A stretch of DNA of 64,000 nt from CAYYFX01 sp964571855 (lineage in GTDB: Bacteria; ARS69), in contig CAZNDO010000018.1 of assembly GCA_964571855.1 (NCBI GenBank), positions 1 to 64,000 of the forward strand. The letters are read 5' to 3'. Shown piece after piece: positions 17,692 to 24,551 of this stretch; the first letter of the stretch is position 1, and every line of letters begins with the position of its first letter. Under the pieces are notes generated by a model. It made no database searches, had not been told where the DNA came from, and saw nothing but the letters and a program-made list of their open reading frames with translations. The position numbers and the translations under genes are program-made.

Positions 17692-18683
17692 GGCCGCCCG
17701 CGATCCTCGCCGCGCTTGTCGTGCTCGCCGCCGGCGATACGCGCGCGCAGATCCGCACCCAGGACTTCGACGGACCGGACGGCTCCCCCTGGCCGGCGCC
17801 GTGGTTCGCGGGGACGCCGCACGTGACGTTGCAGGACCTTTCCGGCAACCGCGGCCGCATCAACGGCGACCCGCAGCACGTGGCCCGCATGATCCTCCCC
17901 GGCTTCGCCGAGACCGACGTGGAGGTGGAGATCACGGTGGAGTTCGAGGACGTGGCCTTCCAGGGCTTCGGCCTGTACGTGCGCCAGAACGGCGGCTATC
18001 TGCAGGACACCATCCCCTTCGGCCAGGGCTACGCCACGTTCCTCAAGGGCAACTGGGCGTGGCCGGAGGATCTGGGACTCTGGACCGAGACGAACGGCGT
18101 GGAGACCCAGTACCTCTTCGGGCTCAACCCGATCGCCGGCGGACTGCAGAACGGCGTGCCGTACCGCGTGCGCTTCCGTGTGGAGCAGGACACTCCGGCG
18201 CAGACGCTCGTGCAGGCGAAGGTGTGGGAGGTGGGTGATCCGGAGCCCGTCGCGTGGACGATCGAGGCGCTGAACGGGGAGGCTGTGCTGCAGAACACGG
18301 CCGGGAGCTTCGCCATCGACCTCTACAACCACTCCGGCACCGGGCACCTGTTCGTGGACGATCTGGTGATCCACCGGCTACCGCTCGGGACGTCGGCGCC
18401 GGTGGCCGCCGCGGCGGCGCCGTCCCTCTCCGTGCACCCGAACCCGATGACCACCTCCTGCCGCGTCTCCTTCGCGGGCGGCGGCGGCGCCCCGGTCACG
18501 ATGCGGGTGTTCGACGTGGCCGGCCGCCTCCGCGCGACCCGCCGCGCCGCGCCGGGCGAGAGCGCACTCACGTGGACCGGCACCGATGACTCGGGCGCCC
18601 CGCTCCCGGGCGGCGTGTACTTCCTGCGGGCCGGCTCGGGAAACGGCGCCTCGCGATCGGAACGGGTCGTCCTGCGCCGGTGA
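17688..18683 (+). CDS. Exported protein with concanavalin-like domain and C-terminal sorting domain
   Basis: A 331-residue exported protein starting at a GTG that overlaps the anti-sigma stop. The signal peptide ends near TRAQ (residue 21). Residues about 25-230 form a beta-rich domain (FDGPDGSPWPAPWF, later FQGFGLYVRQNG) like secreted laminin-G/concanavalin-fold domains. The last 80 residues are a FlgD-like/type-IX-style C-terminal domain: SVHPNPM, a VFDVAGR strand, GGVYFLRAGSG and a basic end VVLRR. It is probably a surface or secreted protein, and its coupling to the sigma/anti-sigma pair suggests that it is either a sensor-side partner or a major target. No enzymatic motif was found. Confidence 0.75.
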   Translation: MRPPAILAALVVLAAGDTRAQIRTQDFDGPDGSPWPAPWFAGTPHVTLQDLSGNRGRINGDPQHVARMILPGFAETDVEVEITVEFEDVAFQGFGLYVRQNGGYLQDTIPFGQGYATFLKGNWAWPEDLGLWTETNGVETQYLFGLNPIAGGLQNGVPYRVRFRVEQDTPAQTLVQAKVWEVGDPEPVAWTIEALNGEAVLQNTAGSFAIDLYNHSGTGHLFVDDLVIHRLPLGTSAPVAAAAAPSLSVHPNPMTTSCRVSFAGGGGAPVTMRVFDVAGRLRATRRAAPGESALTWTGTDDSGAPLPGGVYFLRAGSGNGASRSERVVLRR

Positions 18684-18793
18684 CGGGAGGGCGGCGCCCT
18701 GCGGGGGCCCGCCGCGGCCATTGGCACTTTCGCCGCGGATCCCGGCGTTGAGGGGTGTGGCACGAGCACCCACCCTGAACCGCGAGGCTTCCC

Positions 18794-19423
18794 ATGGATT
18801 TCCACGGCATCCGCAGGACCCTGCCGCTCCCCGCCGCCCTGATCGCCCTGATCGCGCTGGCGCCTTCCGCGCGGGCCGAGGGCACCGCGGTGGACTTCAC
18901 GTTCTCCGGCGGCGTCTTCAACCCCACCGAGAACAACCTCGACGAGGTGATCCCCGGCGTCGGCTCCGTCACCGCGAAGCACGGGGCCGGCAACGCGCTC
19001 GGCGCACGGCTGGACATCTGGCTGAACGACCACTTCGCCCTCGAGGGGACCGGCACGTTCATGACCGGCTCGTCCCTCGAGGGGCAGGCATTCGGCGTCC
19101 CGGGCAGCGTGGACGCGTCCTTCTTCTACGGCAGCGCGCGCGGCGTGCTGGGCATCGGCGGGCGAGCGCGCCTGCTCCTGAGCGGCGGCGTCGGCCTCGC
19201 GAGCAGCAGCTACGACACGCGCGGGATCGAGGACGGCAGCATCACCGTGGGCGTGGTGGGGATCGGCGCGCTGATCCCGCTGGGGAACGCCGTCTCCCTG
19301 CGCCTCGACGTGGACAATTACATGTACAACATGTACTGGGAGTTCGACGGGCTGCAGAGCGAGGAACGGCTGCAGCGGGACGTCGTGGCGATGGCGGGGC
19401 TGACGTTCCACACGGGACGGTAG
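18794..19423 (+). CDS. Small outer-membrane beta-barrel protein (OmpA/OmpW-like fold)
   Basis: A 209-residue exported protein with a signal peptide ending in ARA near residue 28. It shows about eight amphipathic beta segments of the kind seen in OmpA-like eight-stranded barrels (for example GARLDIWLNDHFALEGTG, SVSLRLDVDNYMYNMYW in outline, and a final AMAGLTFHTGR). The predicted last strand is close to the C-terminus but ends in Arg, not the usual aromatic residue. It lies 110 bases downstream of the sigma operon on the same strand and could be expressed with it or alone. The function is unknown. Confidence 0.7.
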   Translation: MDFHGIRRTLPLPAALIALIALAPSARAEGTAVDFTFSGGVFNPTENNLDEVIPGVGSVTAKHGAGNALGARLDIWLNDHFALEGTGTFMTGSSLEGQAFGVPGSVDASFFYGSARGVLGIGGRARLLLSGGVGLASSSYDTRGIEDGSITVGVVGIGALIPLGNAVSLRLDVDNYMYNMYWEFDGLQSEERLQRDVVAMAGLTFHTGR

Positions 19424-19430
19424 CAGCGTC

Positions 19431-19470
19431 GCGTCCCGGAGGCCGTGCGAGCTTCCGGGACGCACGGCCT
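19431..19470. terminator. Two competing hairpins between convergent genes
   Basis: GCGTCCCGGA (19431-19440) pairs with TCCGGGACGC (19454-19463), and the overlapping AGGCCGTGCG (19440-19449) pairs with CGCACGGCCT (19461-19470). Both stems are 10 bp and perfect, and they cannot form together. The site separates the stops of the outer-membrane protein and the DinB gene and probably ends transcription from both sides. There is no U-tract. Confidence 0.6.
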
Positions 19471-19478
19471 CGAGGGGG

Positions 19479-20030
19479 TTACGTTCGCGGCTTCGCGCCC
19501 CCGAGGTAGCTCTGCGGCGCGGCGTTGAACATCGCCGACGCCCCCTTCGCCACGCTCAGGGTCGTCCACTGCGCTCCCGCGAAGTGCCGCGCGAGCAGCA
19601 CGATCTGGCCCGCGTGGTACGCGTAGTGACTGATCTGCCGGTTCACGGCCTGCACCACCGTGTGCGGCTCGCCGCGGATGGTCACCGTGCGGTCCAGATC
19701 CGCGTCCGTCAGGGCCTCCAGCGTGGCGAAGAGGATGCCCCAGCCTTCCTCCCAGCGCCGCAGCAAGGACGCGCGGTCGTCCGCCGCGTCCAGCTCGAAC
19801 TCCGTGTCGCGGCGCCGGTCGGGCTTCTCGCCGTCCGTGGTCAGGAAGTCCCGCCAGCGGGAGCGCAGGTTGCCGGCCATGTGCTTCACGACGATCGCGA
19901 TCGGGTTCGTCTCCGGTCCCGGCGCGGCGAGGAACTGCTCGTCCGACACCTGCGCCATCGCGCGGTCCGCCAGCGCCTTCGTGCGGCGGAACTCGCGGAG
20001 CACGTCCTCGCGCCAGCCCTTCGCGTCCAT
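19479..20030 (-). CDS. DinB-like four-helix bundle protein (DUF1572-type)
   Basis: A 183-residue cytosolic protein of the DinB/YfiT superfamily. The metal-binding histidines expected for the fold are visible as VVKHMAGNL near residue 50 and HYAYHAGQIVLL near 140-150. Members are thiol transferases or uncharacterised stress proteins, so a precise reaction cannot be given. It is the last gene of the purD-purE-sua5-phosphatase-glyA operon, starting five bases after the glyA stop. The ATG at 20030 is the start that begins the conserved domain (MDAKGWREDVLREF). Confidence 0.85.
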   Translation of the reverse strand: MDAKGWREDVLREFRRTKALADRAMAQVSDEQFLAAPGPETNPIAIVVKHMAGNLRSRWRDFLTTDGEKPDRRRDTEFELDAADDRASLLRRWEEGWGILFATLEALTDADLDRTVTIRGEPHTVVQAVNRQISHYAYHAGQIVLLARHFAGAQWTTLSVAKGASAMFNAAPQSYLGGAKPRT

Positions 20031-20035
20031 GCCCG

Positions 20036-21316
20036 TCAGCCCCGCACGTCCGCGGCGGTCTCCACGAGATCCGGGTACAGCGGGTGCTCCGCGGCCAGCG
20101 CCTCCACGTCCTTGCGGATGGCCGCCTTCGCGGCGTCGTCCTCGTGCTCGTTCGCCAGCGTCCGCGCGATGAGCTTCGCGATGCGGACCATCGCGTCCTT
20201 CCCCATCCCGCGCGTGGTGACGGCCGGCGTCCCGATGCGCACGCCGCTGGTCAAAGTCGGCGGCTTCGGGTCGAACGGGATGGCGTTCTTGTTCACCGTG
20301 ATGCCCACCTCGCCCAGCAGCCGCTCCGCCTTCTTCCCGGAGATGCCCTTCGGCGTCATGTCCACGAGCATGAGGTGGTTGTCCGTGCCGCCGGACACGA
20401 GCCGCAGCCCCTCCGCCTGCAGCGCCTCGGCCAGCGCCGCCGCGTTCTCCACCACGCGCCGCGCGTAGTCCTTGAACTCCGGCCGCAGCGCCTCGCCGAA
20501 ACACACGGCCTTCGCCGCGATCATGTGCATCAACGGCCCGCCCTGCATGCCGGGAAAGTTCGTCTTGTCGATGGCAGCGGCGTGCGCCTCCTTGCACAGG
20601 ATGAACCCGGAGCGCGGGCCGCGCAGCGTCTTGTGCGCGGTACTGGTCACGATGTCCGCGTGCGGCACCGGCGACGGATGCACCCCGCCGGCCACCAGCC
20701 CCGCGAAGTGCGCCATGTCCACGAGGAAGAGCGCGCCCACCTCGTCCGCGATGGACCGGAACGCCGCGAAGTCCCACGTGCGCGGGTACGCCGACGCGCC
20801 CGCCACGATCATCTTCGGCCGGTGCTCCTTCGCCAGCGCGCGCACCTTGTCCAGGTCGATGCGCTCGGTCTCCGGCTCCACCTCGTACGCCGACACCTCG
20901 AAGAAGCGGCCGGAGAAGTTCACCGGGTGGCCGTGCGTGAGGTGGCCGCCGTGCGCCAGCGACAGCCCGAGGATGCGATCCTTCGGCTCCAGCACCGCGA
21001 AGTACGCGGTCATGTTCGCGGTGGATCCGGAGTGCGGCTGCACGTTCGCGTGGTCCGCGCCGAACAGCTTCTTGGCGCGCACGCGGGCCGTGTCCTCCGC
21101 CTTGTCCACCTCCTCGCAGCCGCCATAGTACCGCTTGCCGGGATACCCCTCGGCGTACTTGTTCGTGAGCGGCGAACCCATGGCCTCCAGGACCGCGCGG
21201 CTCACGAAGTTCTCCGAGGCGATCAGCTCCAGCCCCTCGTTCTGCCGGCGGATCTCGCCCTGCACGATGCGGAACAGATCGGGGTCGGACTTGGCCAGCG
21301 ATTCGAAGCGGGACAT
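20036..21316 (-). CDS. glyA: Serine hydroxymethyltransferase
   Basis: A PLP enzyme interconverting serine plus tetrahydrofolate with glycine plus 5,10-methylene-tetrahydrofolate, the main source of one-carbon units. The 426-residue length is normal. The PLP lysine is K229 in STAHKTLRGPRSG, at the same number as in E. coli. Other signatures are IASENFVS near 32, YYGGCEEVD near 63 and GVRIGTPAVTTRG near 355. It lies 13 bases downstream of the phosphatase gene and five bases before the DinB gene, in an operon headed by purD and purE. The one-carbon units it makes are used in purine synthesis, and the MTHFR-type gene at 53-55 kb uses the same pool. Confidence 0.97.
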   Translation of the reverse strand: MSRFESLAKSDPDLFRIVQGEIRRQNEGLELIASENFVSRAVLEAMGSPLTNKYAEGYPGKRYYGGCEEVDKAEDTARVRAKKLFGADHANVQPHSGSTANMTAYFAVLEPKDRILGLSLAHGGHLTHGHPVNFSGRFFEVSAYEVEPETERIDLDKVRALAKEHRPKMIVAGASAYPRTWDFAAFRSIADEVGALFLVDMAHFAGLVAGGVHPSPVPHADIVTSTAHKTLRGPRSGFILCKEAHAAAIDKTNFPGMQGGPLMHMIAAKAVCFGEALRPEFKDYARRVVENAAALAEALQAEGLRLVSGGTDNHLMLVDMTPKGISGKKAERLLGEVGITVNKNAIPFDPKPPTLTSGVRIGTPAVTTRGMGKDAMVRIAKLIARTLANEHEDDAAKAAIRKDVEALAAEHPLYPDLVETAADVRG

Positions 21317-21329
21317 CGGGTCCTCCCTC

Positions 21330-21815
21330 CTACCGTTCGGCCTTGCGCCGCGCGAGTTCCGTGAGCCGCGGCAGGCCGTCTTCCAGGAGCGTTTCCAGGC
21401 GATCGAACGTGGTGCGGTACGCGGCGGGCGGGCCGCCGAAGGGGTCGGCCACCGCCGCGTCCGGGCCGTTCGCGCCGGACAGCTCGCCCAGCAGCATGGT
21501 CTTCGTGTCCGCCAGCGGCTGGATGCTCAGCACCTTCGAGCGGTGCGCCGGCTCCATCACCAGCACCAGGTCCGCCGCCTCCAGGAGCTCCGGCGTGAGG
21601 CGGCCGCTCCGGAAGCGCTCCAGCTCCAGCCCGTTCTCCCGGGCGACGAGCCGCGCGCCGTCCGAGGCCCGGCCGCCCGCGTCGGCGTTCGTTCCCGCGG
21701 AGGATACCGCGAACTCGCCCGGCGCCGCGCGGTCCAGCAGGCGCCGCGCGAGGATCTCCGCCAGGGGGCTCCGGCAGGAGTTGCCCGTGCACACGAAGAG
21801 GATCCTGAACGCCAT
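21330..21815 (-). CDS. Low-molecular-weight protein-tyrosine phosphatase
   Basis: A 161-residue cytosolic phosphatase or arsenate-reductase-like protein. The P-loop CX5R is complete: C9-TGNSC-R15 followed by S16. The general-acid Asp is in VADPFGG near residue 125. The second Cys at position 14 is common in this family. Members remove phosphate from tyrosine or arginine residues of proteins. It is inside a housekeeping operon between sua5 and glyA with short gaps (35 and 13 bases). In Firmicutes a relative (YwlE) also lies next to a sua5 homologue and glyA, so this order is an old one. Confidence 0.92.
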   Translation of the reverse strand: MAFRILFVCTGNSCRSPLAEILARRLLDRAAPGEFAVSSAGTNADAGGRASDGARLVARENGLELERFRSGRLTPELLEAADLVLVMEPAHRSKVLSIQPLADTKTMLLGELSGANGPDAAVADPFGGPPAAYRTTFDRLETLLEDGLPRLTELARRKAER

Positions 21816-21850
21816 GGCGCTCCTCGGCGCATCCGCGCCCGGTGTTTCGC

Positions 21851-22483
21851 TCAGCGCGTGACCAGCTCGTCCGGATCCAGCGCCACCAGGCCGGGACGCA
21901 GGATCACGCCGTCGGGGCCCGTGCAGTCCACCACCGTGGACGGGCGGTCCGAGACGGGCGGCCCGCCGTCCAGGGCCAGGTCCACGCCGTCGCCGAACAC
22001 CTCGAGCACCGCTTCCACGCGCGTGAGCGGGGCGTCGCCCGGGAGGTTCGCGCTGGGCGCGGCGAGCGCGGCGCGCATCTCGCGCAGGATGGCGGCGAGC
22101 CAGGGGTCGTCCGGGATGCGCACGGCCACGGTGCGGCCGCCCGCCGTGACCTCCTCGGGCAGCCCCTCCGCGGCCGGCAGCACGAGCGTCAACGCGCCCG
22201 GCCAGTGCCGCGCGCCGAGCGCGCGCGCGAGCGGGCCCAGGTGCGACGTGACCGCGCGCACGCCGATCCAGTCCGGCGCGACCAGCGCGAAGGGCTTGCC
22301 GGGCGGGCGCACCTTCAGCTTCACGAGCTTGTGCAGCGCGTCCGGGCGGTTCACGCTGGCGAGGAGTCCGTAGACGGTGTCGGTGCGCATGGCCACGACG
22401 CCGCCGCCCTTGAGGACGGTGGCGGTCTGGCGCACGAGATCGGGATCCGGGGCGGCGGGATCGACGCGGAGGATGTCGGTCAA
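21851..22483 (-). CDS. L-threonylcarbamoyladenylate synthase (Sua5/YrdC)
   Basis: A 210-residue protein of the Sua5/YciO/YrdC family, which makes threonylcarbamoyl-AMP from threonine, bicarbonate and ATP for the t6A37 tRNA modification. Visible signatures are GGVVAMRTDTVYGLL near 27-41, the basic KLKVRPPGKPFALV near 53-66, WPGALTLVLPA near 93, and PSANLPGDAP near 140. The length matches the short YrdC form rather than the longer Sua5 with an extra domain. It starts 13 bases after the purE stop in the same operon. Confidence 0.9.
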   Translation of the reverse strand: MTDILRVDPAAPDPDLVRQTATVLKGGGVVAMRTDTVYGLLASVNRPDALHKLVKLKVRPPGKPFALVAPDWIGVRAVTSHLGPLARALGARHWPGALTLVLPAAEGLPEEVTAGGRTVAVRIPDDPWLAAILREMRAALAAPSANLPGDAPLTRVEAVLEVFGDGVDLALDGGPPVSDRPSTVVDCTGPDGVILRPGLVALDPDELVTR

Positions 22484-22496
22484 GTTCGGGACGCTC

Positions 22497-22958
22497 CTAC
22501 TTTCCGGCCAGCTCGTTCTTGTAGTTGTCCAGCTTCGCGCGCAGCGCGTCGTCGGACAGCGCGAGGATCTCCACGGCGAGGATGGCCGCGTTCTTCGCGC
22601 CGGCGGGGCCGATGGCCATGGTGGCCACGGGCACGCCCGGGGGCATCTGCACGATCGCGTGCAGGCTGTCCACGCCGCGCATCGGCGAGCCGTCCAGCGG
22701 CACGCCGATCACGGGCAGCGTGGTGTGCGCCGCCACGACGCCGGGCAGCGCGGCGGCCATGCCCGCGGCGCAGATGAGCACGCGGACGCCGCGGTCCCGC
22801 GCGCCGGCGGCGAGATCGCGCGTCTTCTCCGGCTGCCGGTGCGCGGACGACACGACGAACTCGTGCGAGACGTCGAAGCGATCGAGGTTGTCCATGCACC
22901 CCTTCATCGCCTCGCGGTCGCTCTCCGAGCCCACGAGGATCAGGACCTTCGGGTTCAT
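22497..22958 (-). CDS. purE: N5-carboxyaminoimidazole ribonucleotide mutase
   Basis: A 153-residue class I PurE, catalysing N5-CAIR to CAIR in purine synthesis. The start matches the family (VLILVGSESDREAMKGC), followed by VVSSAHRQPEKT near 39, CAAGMAAALPGVVA near 66, and a GVPLDGSPMRGVDSLHAIVQM run near 87, with the conserved His/Ser pair of the active site. The ATG overlaps the purD stop (ATGA), and AGGAGG precedes it inside purD. Class I PurE normally needs PurK to make its substrate; purK is not in this window. Confidence 0.96.
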   Translation of the reverse strand: MNPKVLILVGSESDREAMKGCMDNLDRFDVSHEFVVSSAHRQPEKTRDLAAGARDRGVRVLICAAGMAAALPGVVAAHTTLPVIGVPLDGSPMRGVDSLHAIVQMPPGVPVATMAIGPAGAKNAAILAVEILALSDDALRAKLDNYKNELAGK

Positions 22959-24247
22959 CGGGCCTCCTGCAGGTTGCCGGCGAGGGCGCGGGCGCCGATG
23001 TCCCGCCGGTGGTGCATGCCGTCGAATCGGATGGTGGCCAGCGCACGATACGCGGCCGTGCGCGCGGCGGCGAGCGTGTCGCCGAGCCCGGTGACCGCGA
23101 GCACGCGGCCGCCGGCGGTCACGACGTCCTTGCCCGCGAGCGCGGTGCCCGCGTGGAAGACGAGGGCGTCGCCGCGGTCGTCGTCCACATCCAGCCCTTC
23201 GATGCGCCGTCCCTTCTCCGCGGTCTGCGGGTAGCCGCGCGAGGCGGCCACGACCGTGAGGGCGGCGCGGGTGGAGGGCGCGATGGTCGGCGTGGACGCG
23301 AGCTCGCCGCGGGCGGTGGCCGCGAGGTAGCCCAGCGCGTTCTCGCCGAGCAGCGGCAGGACGACCTGGGTCTCGGGGTCGCCGAAGCGCACGTTGTACT
23401 CGAGGACTTTCGGGCCGTCCTTCGTGAGCATGAGCCCGGCGTAGAGGACGCCGCGGTAGGGGACGCCGTCCGCGGCGAGAAGACGTGCGACCGGGCGGAG
23501 GCACGTGTCCACCGCGGACGCGAGGGCGGCGCCGGTGAGGTTCGGATACGGCGCGTACGCGCCCATGCCGCCGGTGTTCGGGCCCTGGTCGCCGTCGAAG
23601 GCGCGCTTGTGGTCCTGGCTGGGGACGAGGGGGCGGATCTCCTCCCCGTCGACGAGCGCCATCAGGGAGACCTCCTCCCCCTCGAGCCACTCCTCGAGGA
23701 CCACGACCTGCCCGGCCGCGCCGAAGGCGCGGCCTTCCACGGAGGCCCGGACGGCGGCGATGGCTTCGTCCTTCGAGGCCGCCATGACCACGCCCTTGCC
23801 GGCGGCAAGCCCGTCGGCCTTCACGGCGACCCGGTCCCCGAGCCAGGCGAGGGCCTTGGCGGCCTCGGTGACGCTGCGGACCGTGGCAGACCGGGCCGTG
23901 GGGACGCCGGCGCGCTCCATGACGGCCTTCGCGTGGGCCTTGCTGCCCTCGAGGCGGGCGCCGGCGGCGCCGGGGCCGAACACGGCGAAGCCCTCGGCGC
24001 GGAGCGCGTCGGCGACGCCGGCCACGAGGGGGGCTTCCGGGCCGATCAGGACGAGGTCGACGGAGCGGTCCCGGGCGAGGGCGGCCACCGCGGCGGGGTC
24101 GACGGGGTCGAGGGGGACGTTCTCCGCGATCCGGGCGGTCCCGGCGTTCCCGGGGGCCACGAGGCAGTCCCGGGCCGCCTGGCCCTGGGACGCGGCCCAG
24201 GCCAGCGCGTGCTCCCGCCCGCCGCTGCCGAGGATGAGGACGTTCAT
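22955..24247 (-). CDS. purD: Phosphoribosylamine-glycine ligase
   Basis: ATP-grasp enzyme of purine synthesis joining glycine to phosphoribosylamine. It has 430 residues, the normal length. Visible are the N-terminal ILGSGGREHALAWA, APGNAGTA near 32, the ATP-grasp lysine region VAVKADGLAAGKGVV near 140-154, DHKRAFDGDQGPNTGGMGAY near 213, and EYNVRFGDPETQ near 281. It uses glycine, which glyA in the same operon produces. It is the first gene of the operon, with a 304-base upstream region that also serves the divergent DUF3160 gene. Confidence 0.96.
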   Translation of the reverse strand: MNVLILGSGGREHALAWAASQGQAARDCLVAPGNAGTARIAENVPLDPVDPAAVAALARDRSVDLVLIGPEAPLVAGVADALRAEGFAVFGPGAAGARLEGSKAHAKAVMERAGVPTARSATVRSVTEAAKALAWLGDRVAVKADGLAAGKGVVMAASKDEAIAAVRASVEGRAFGAAGQVVVLEEWLEGEEVSLMALVDGEEIRPLVPSQDHKRAFDGDQGPNTGGMGAYAPYPNLTGAALASAVDTCLRPVARLLAADGVPYRGVLYAGLMLTKDGPKVLEYNVRFGDPETQVVLPLLGENALGYLAATARGELASTPTIAPSTRAALTVVAASRGYPQTAEKGRRIEGLDVDDDRGDALVFHAGTALAGKDVVTAGGRVLAVTGLGDTLAAARTAAYRALATIRFDGMHHRRDIGARALAGNLQEAR

Positions 24248-24343
24248 GGGACGGCTCCGAGGGATGCGGTACCGGGCGCCGGAGTGGCCCGGAACACCCA
24301 AAGGTGCCGCATACGGGCCCGGGCGTCGAGGCCGGAGCGCCAT

Positions 24344-24363
24344 CCCCGGAGGCGCCTCCGGGG
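24344..24363. promoter_or_regulatory. Perfect 20-bp palindrome
   Basis: CCCCGGAGGC at 24344-24353 is followed directly by its reverse complement GCCTCCGGGG at 24354-24363. It lies 97 bases upstream of the purD start, in the divergent region. It could be a dimeric regulator site or a cruciform-prone element; chance is less likely at 10 perfect pairs, though high GC content helps. Confidence 0.4.
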
Positions 24364-24479
24364 GGCGGTGGCCGGCTGTCCACGTGCGGCGCGACGGCGA
24401 GCGCACCTTCCTCGAGCTCCATGATGATCCGGCCGCGAGGCAGAGCGGACGCGGCGACGGCGCATCGGCTCGCGCACCA

Positions 24480-24508
24480 TTGACGAACGGACGACCTGCG
24501 ACTAAAGC
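24480..24508 (+). promoter_or_regulatory. Predicted sigma-70-type promoter of the DUF3160 gene
   Basis: TTGACG at 24480-24485 (5 of 6 consensus bases), a 17-base spacer, then TAAAGC at 24503-24508 (3 of 6). The expected start near 24515 gives a leader of about 37 bases with GGAGG at 24541-24545 before the ATG at 24552. It is the best -35 match seen in the window. Confidence 0.45.
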
Positions 24509-24551
24509 AACAACACCCCTGGGTCGGTACTTCCTCCCGAGGAGGTCGACC

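Larger units (their letters stand above)
24248..24551. other. Divergent regulatory region, purD / DUF3160 gene
   Basis: A 304-base gene-free region. It contains a perfect 20-bp palindrome at 24344-24363 and a sigma-70-like promoter at 24480-24508 reading toward the DUF3160 gene. No purine riboswitch core or clear minus-strand promoter for purD was recognised. No credible small gene was found. Confidence 0.5.

Noticed and set aside
18722..18727. TGGCAC resembling a sigma-54 -24 element before the small outer-membrane protein
   Set aside because: The required TTGCA-like -12 element at the correct distance is missing.
20036..24247. Purine or glycine riboswitch in the purD operon leader
   Set aside because: The 304-base leader shows a palindrome but none of the conserved junction sequences I can recognise for these riboswitch classes.
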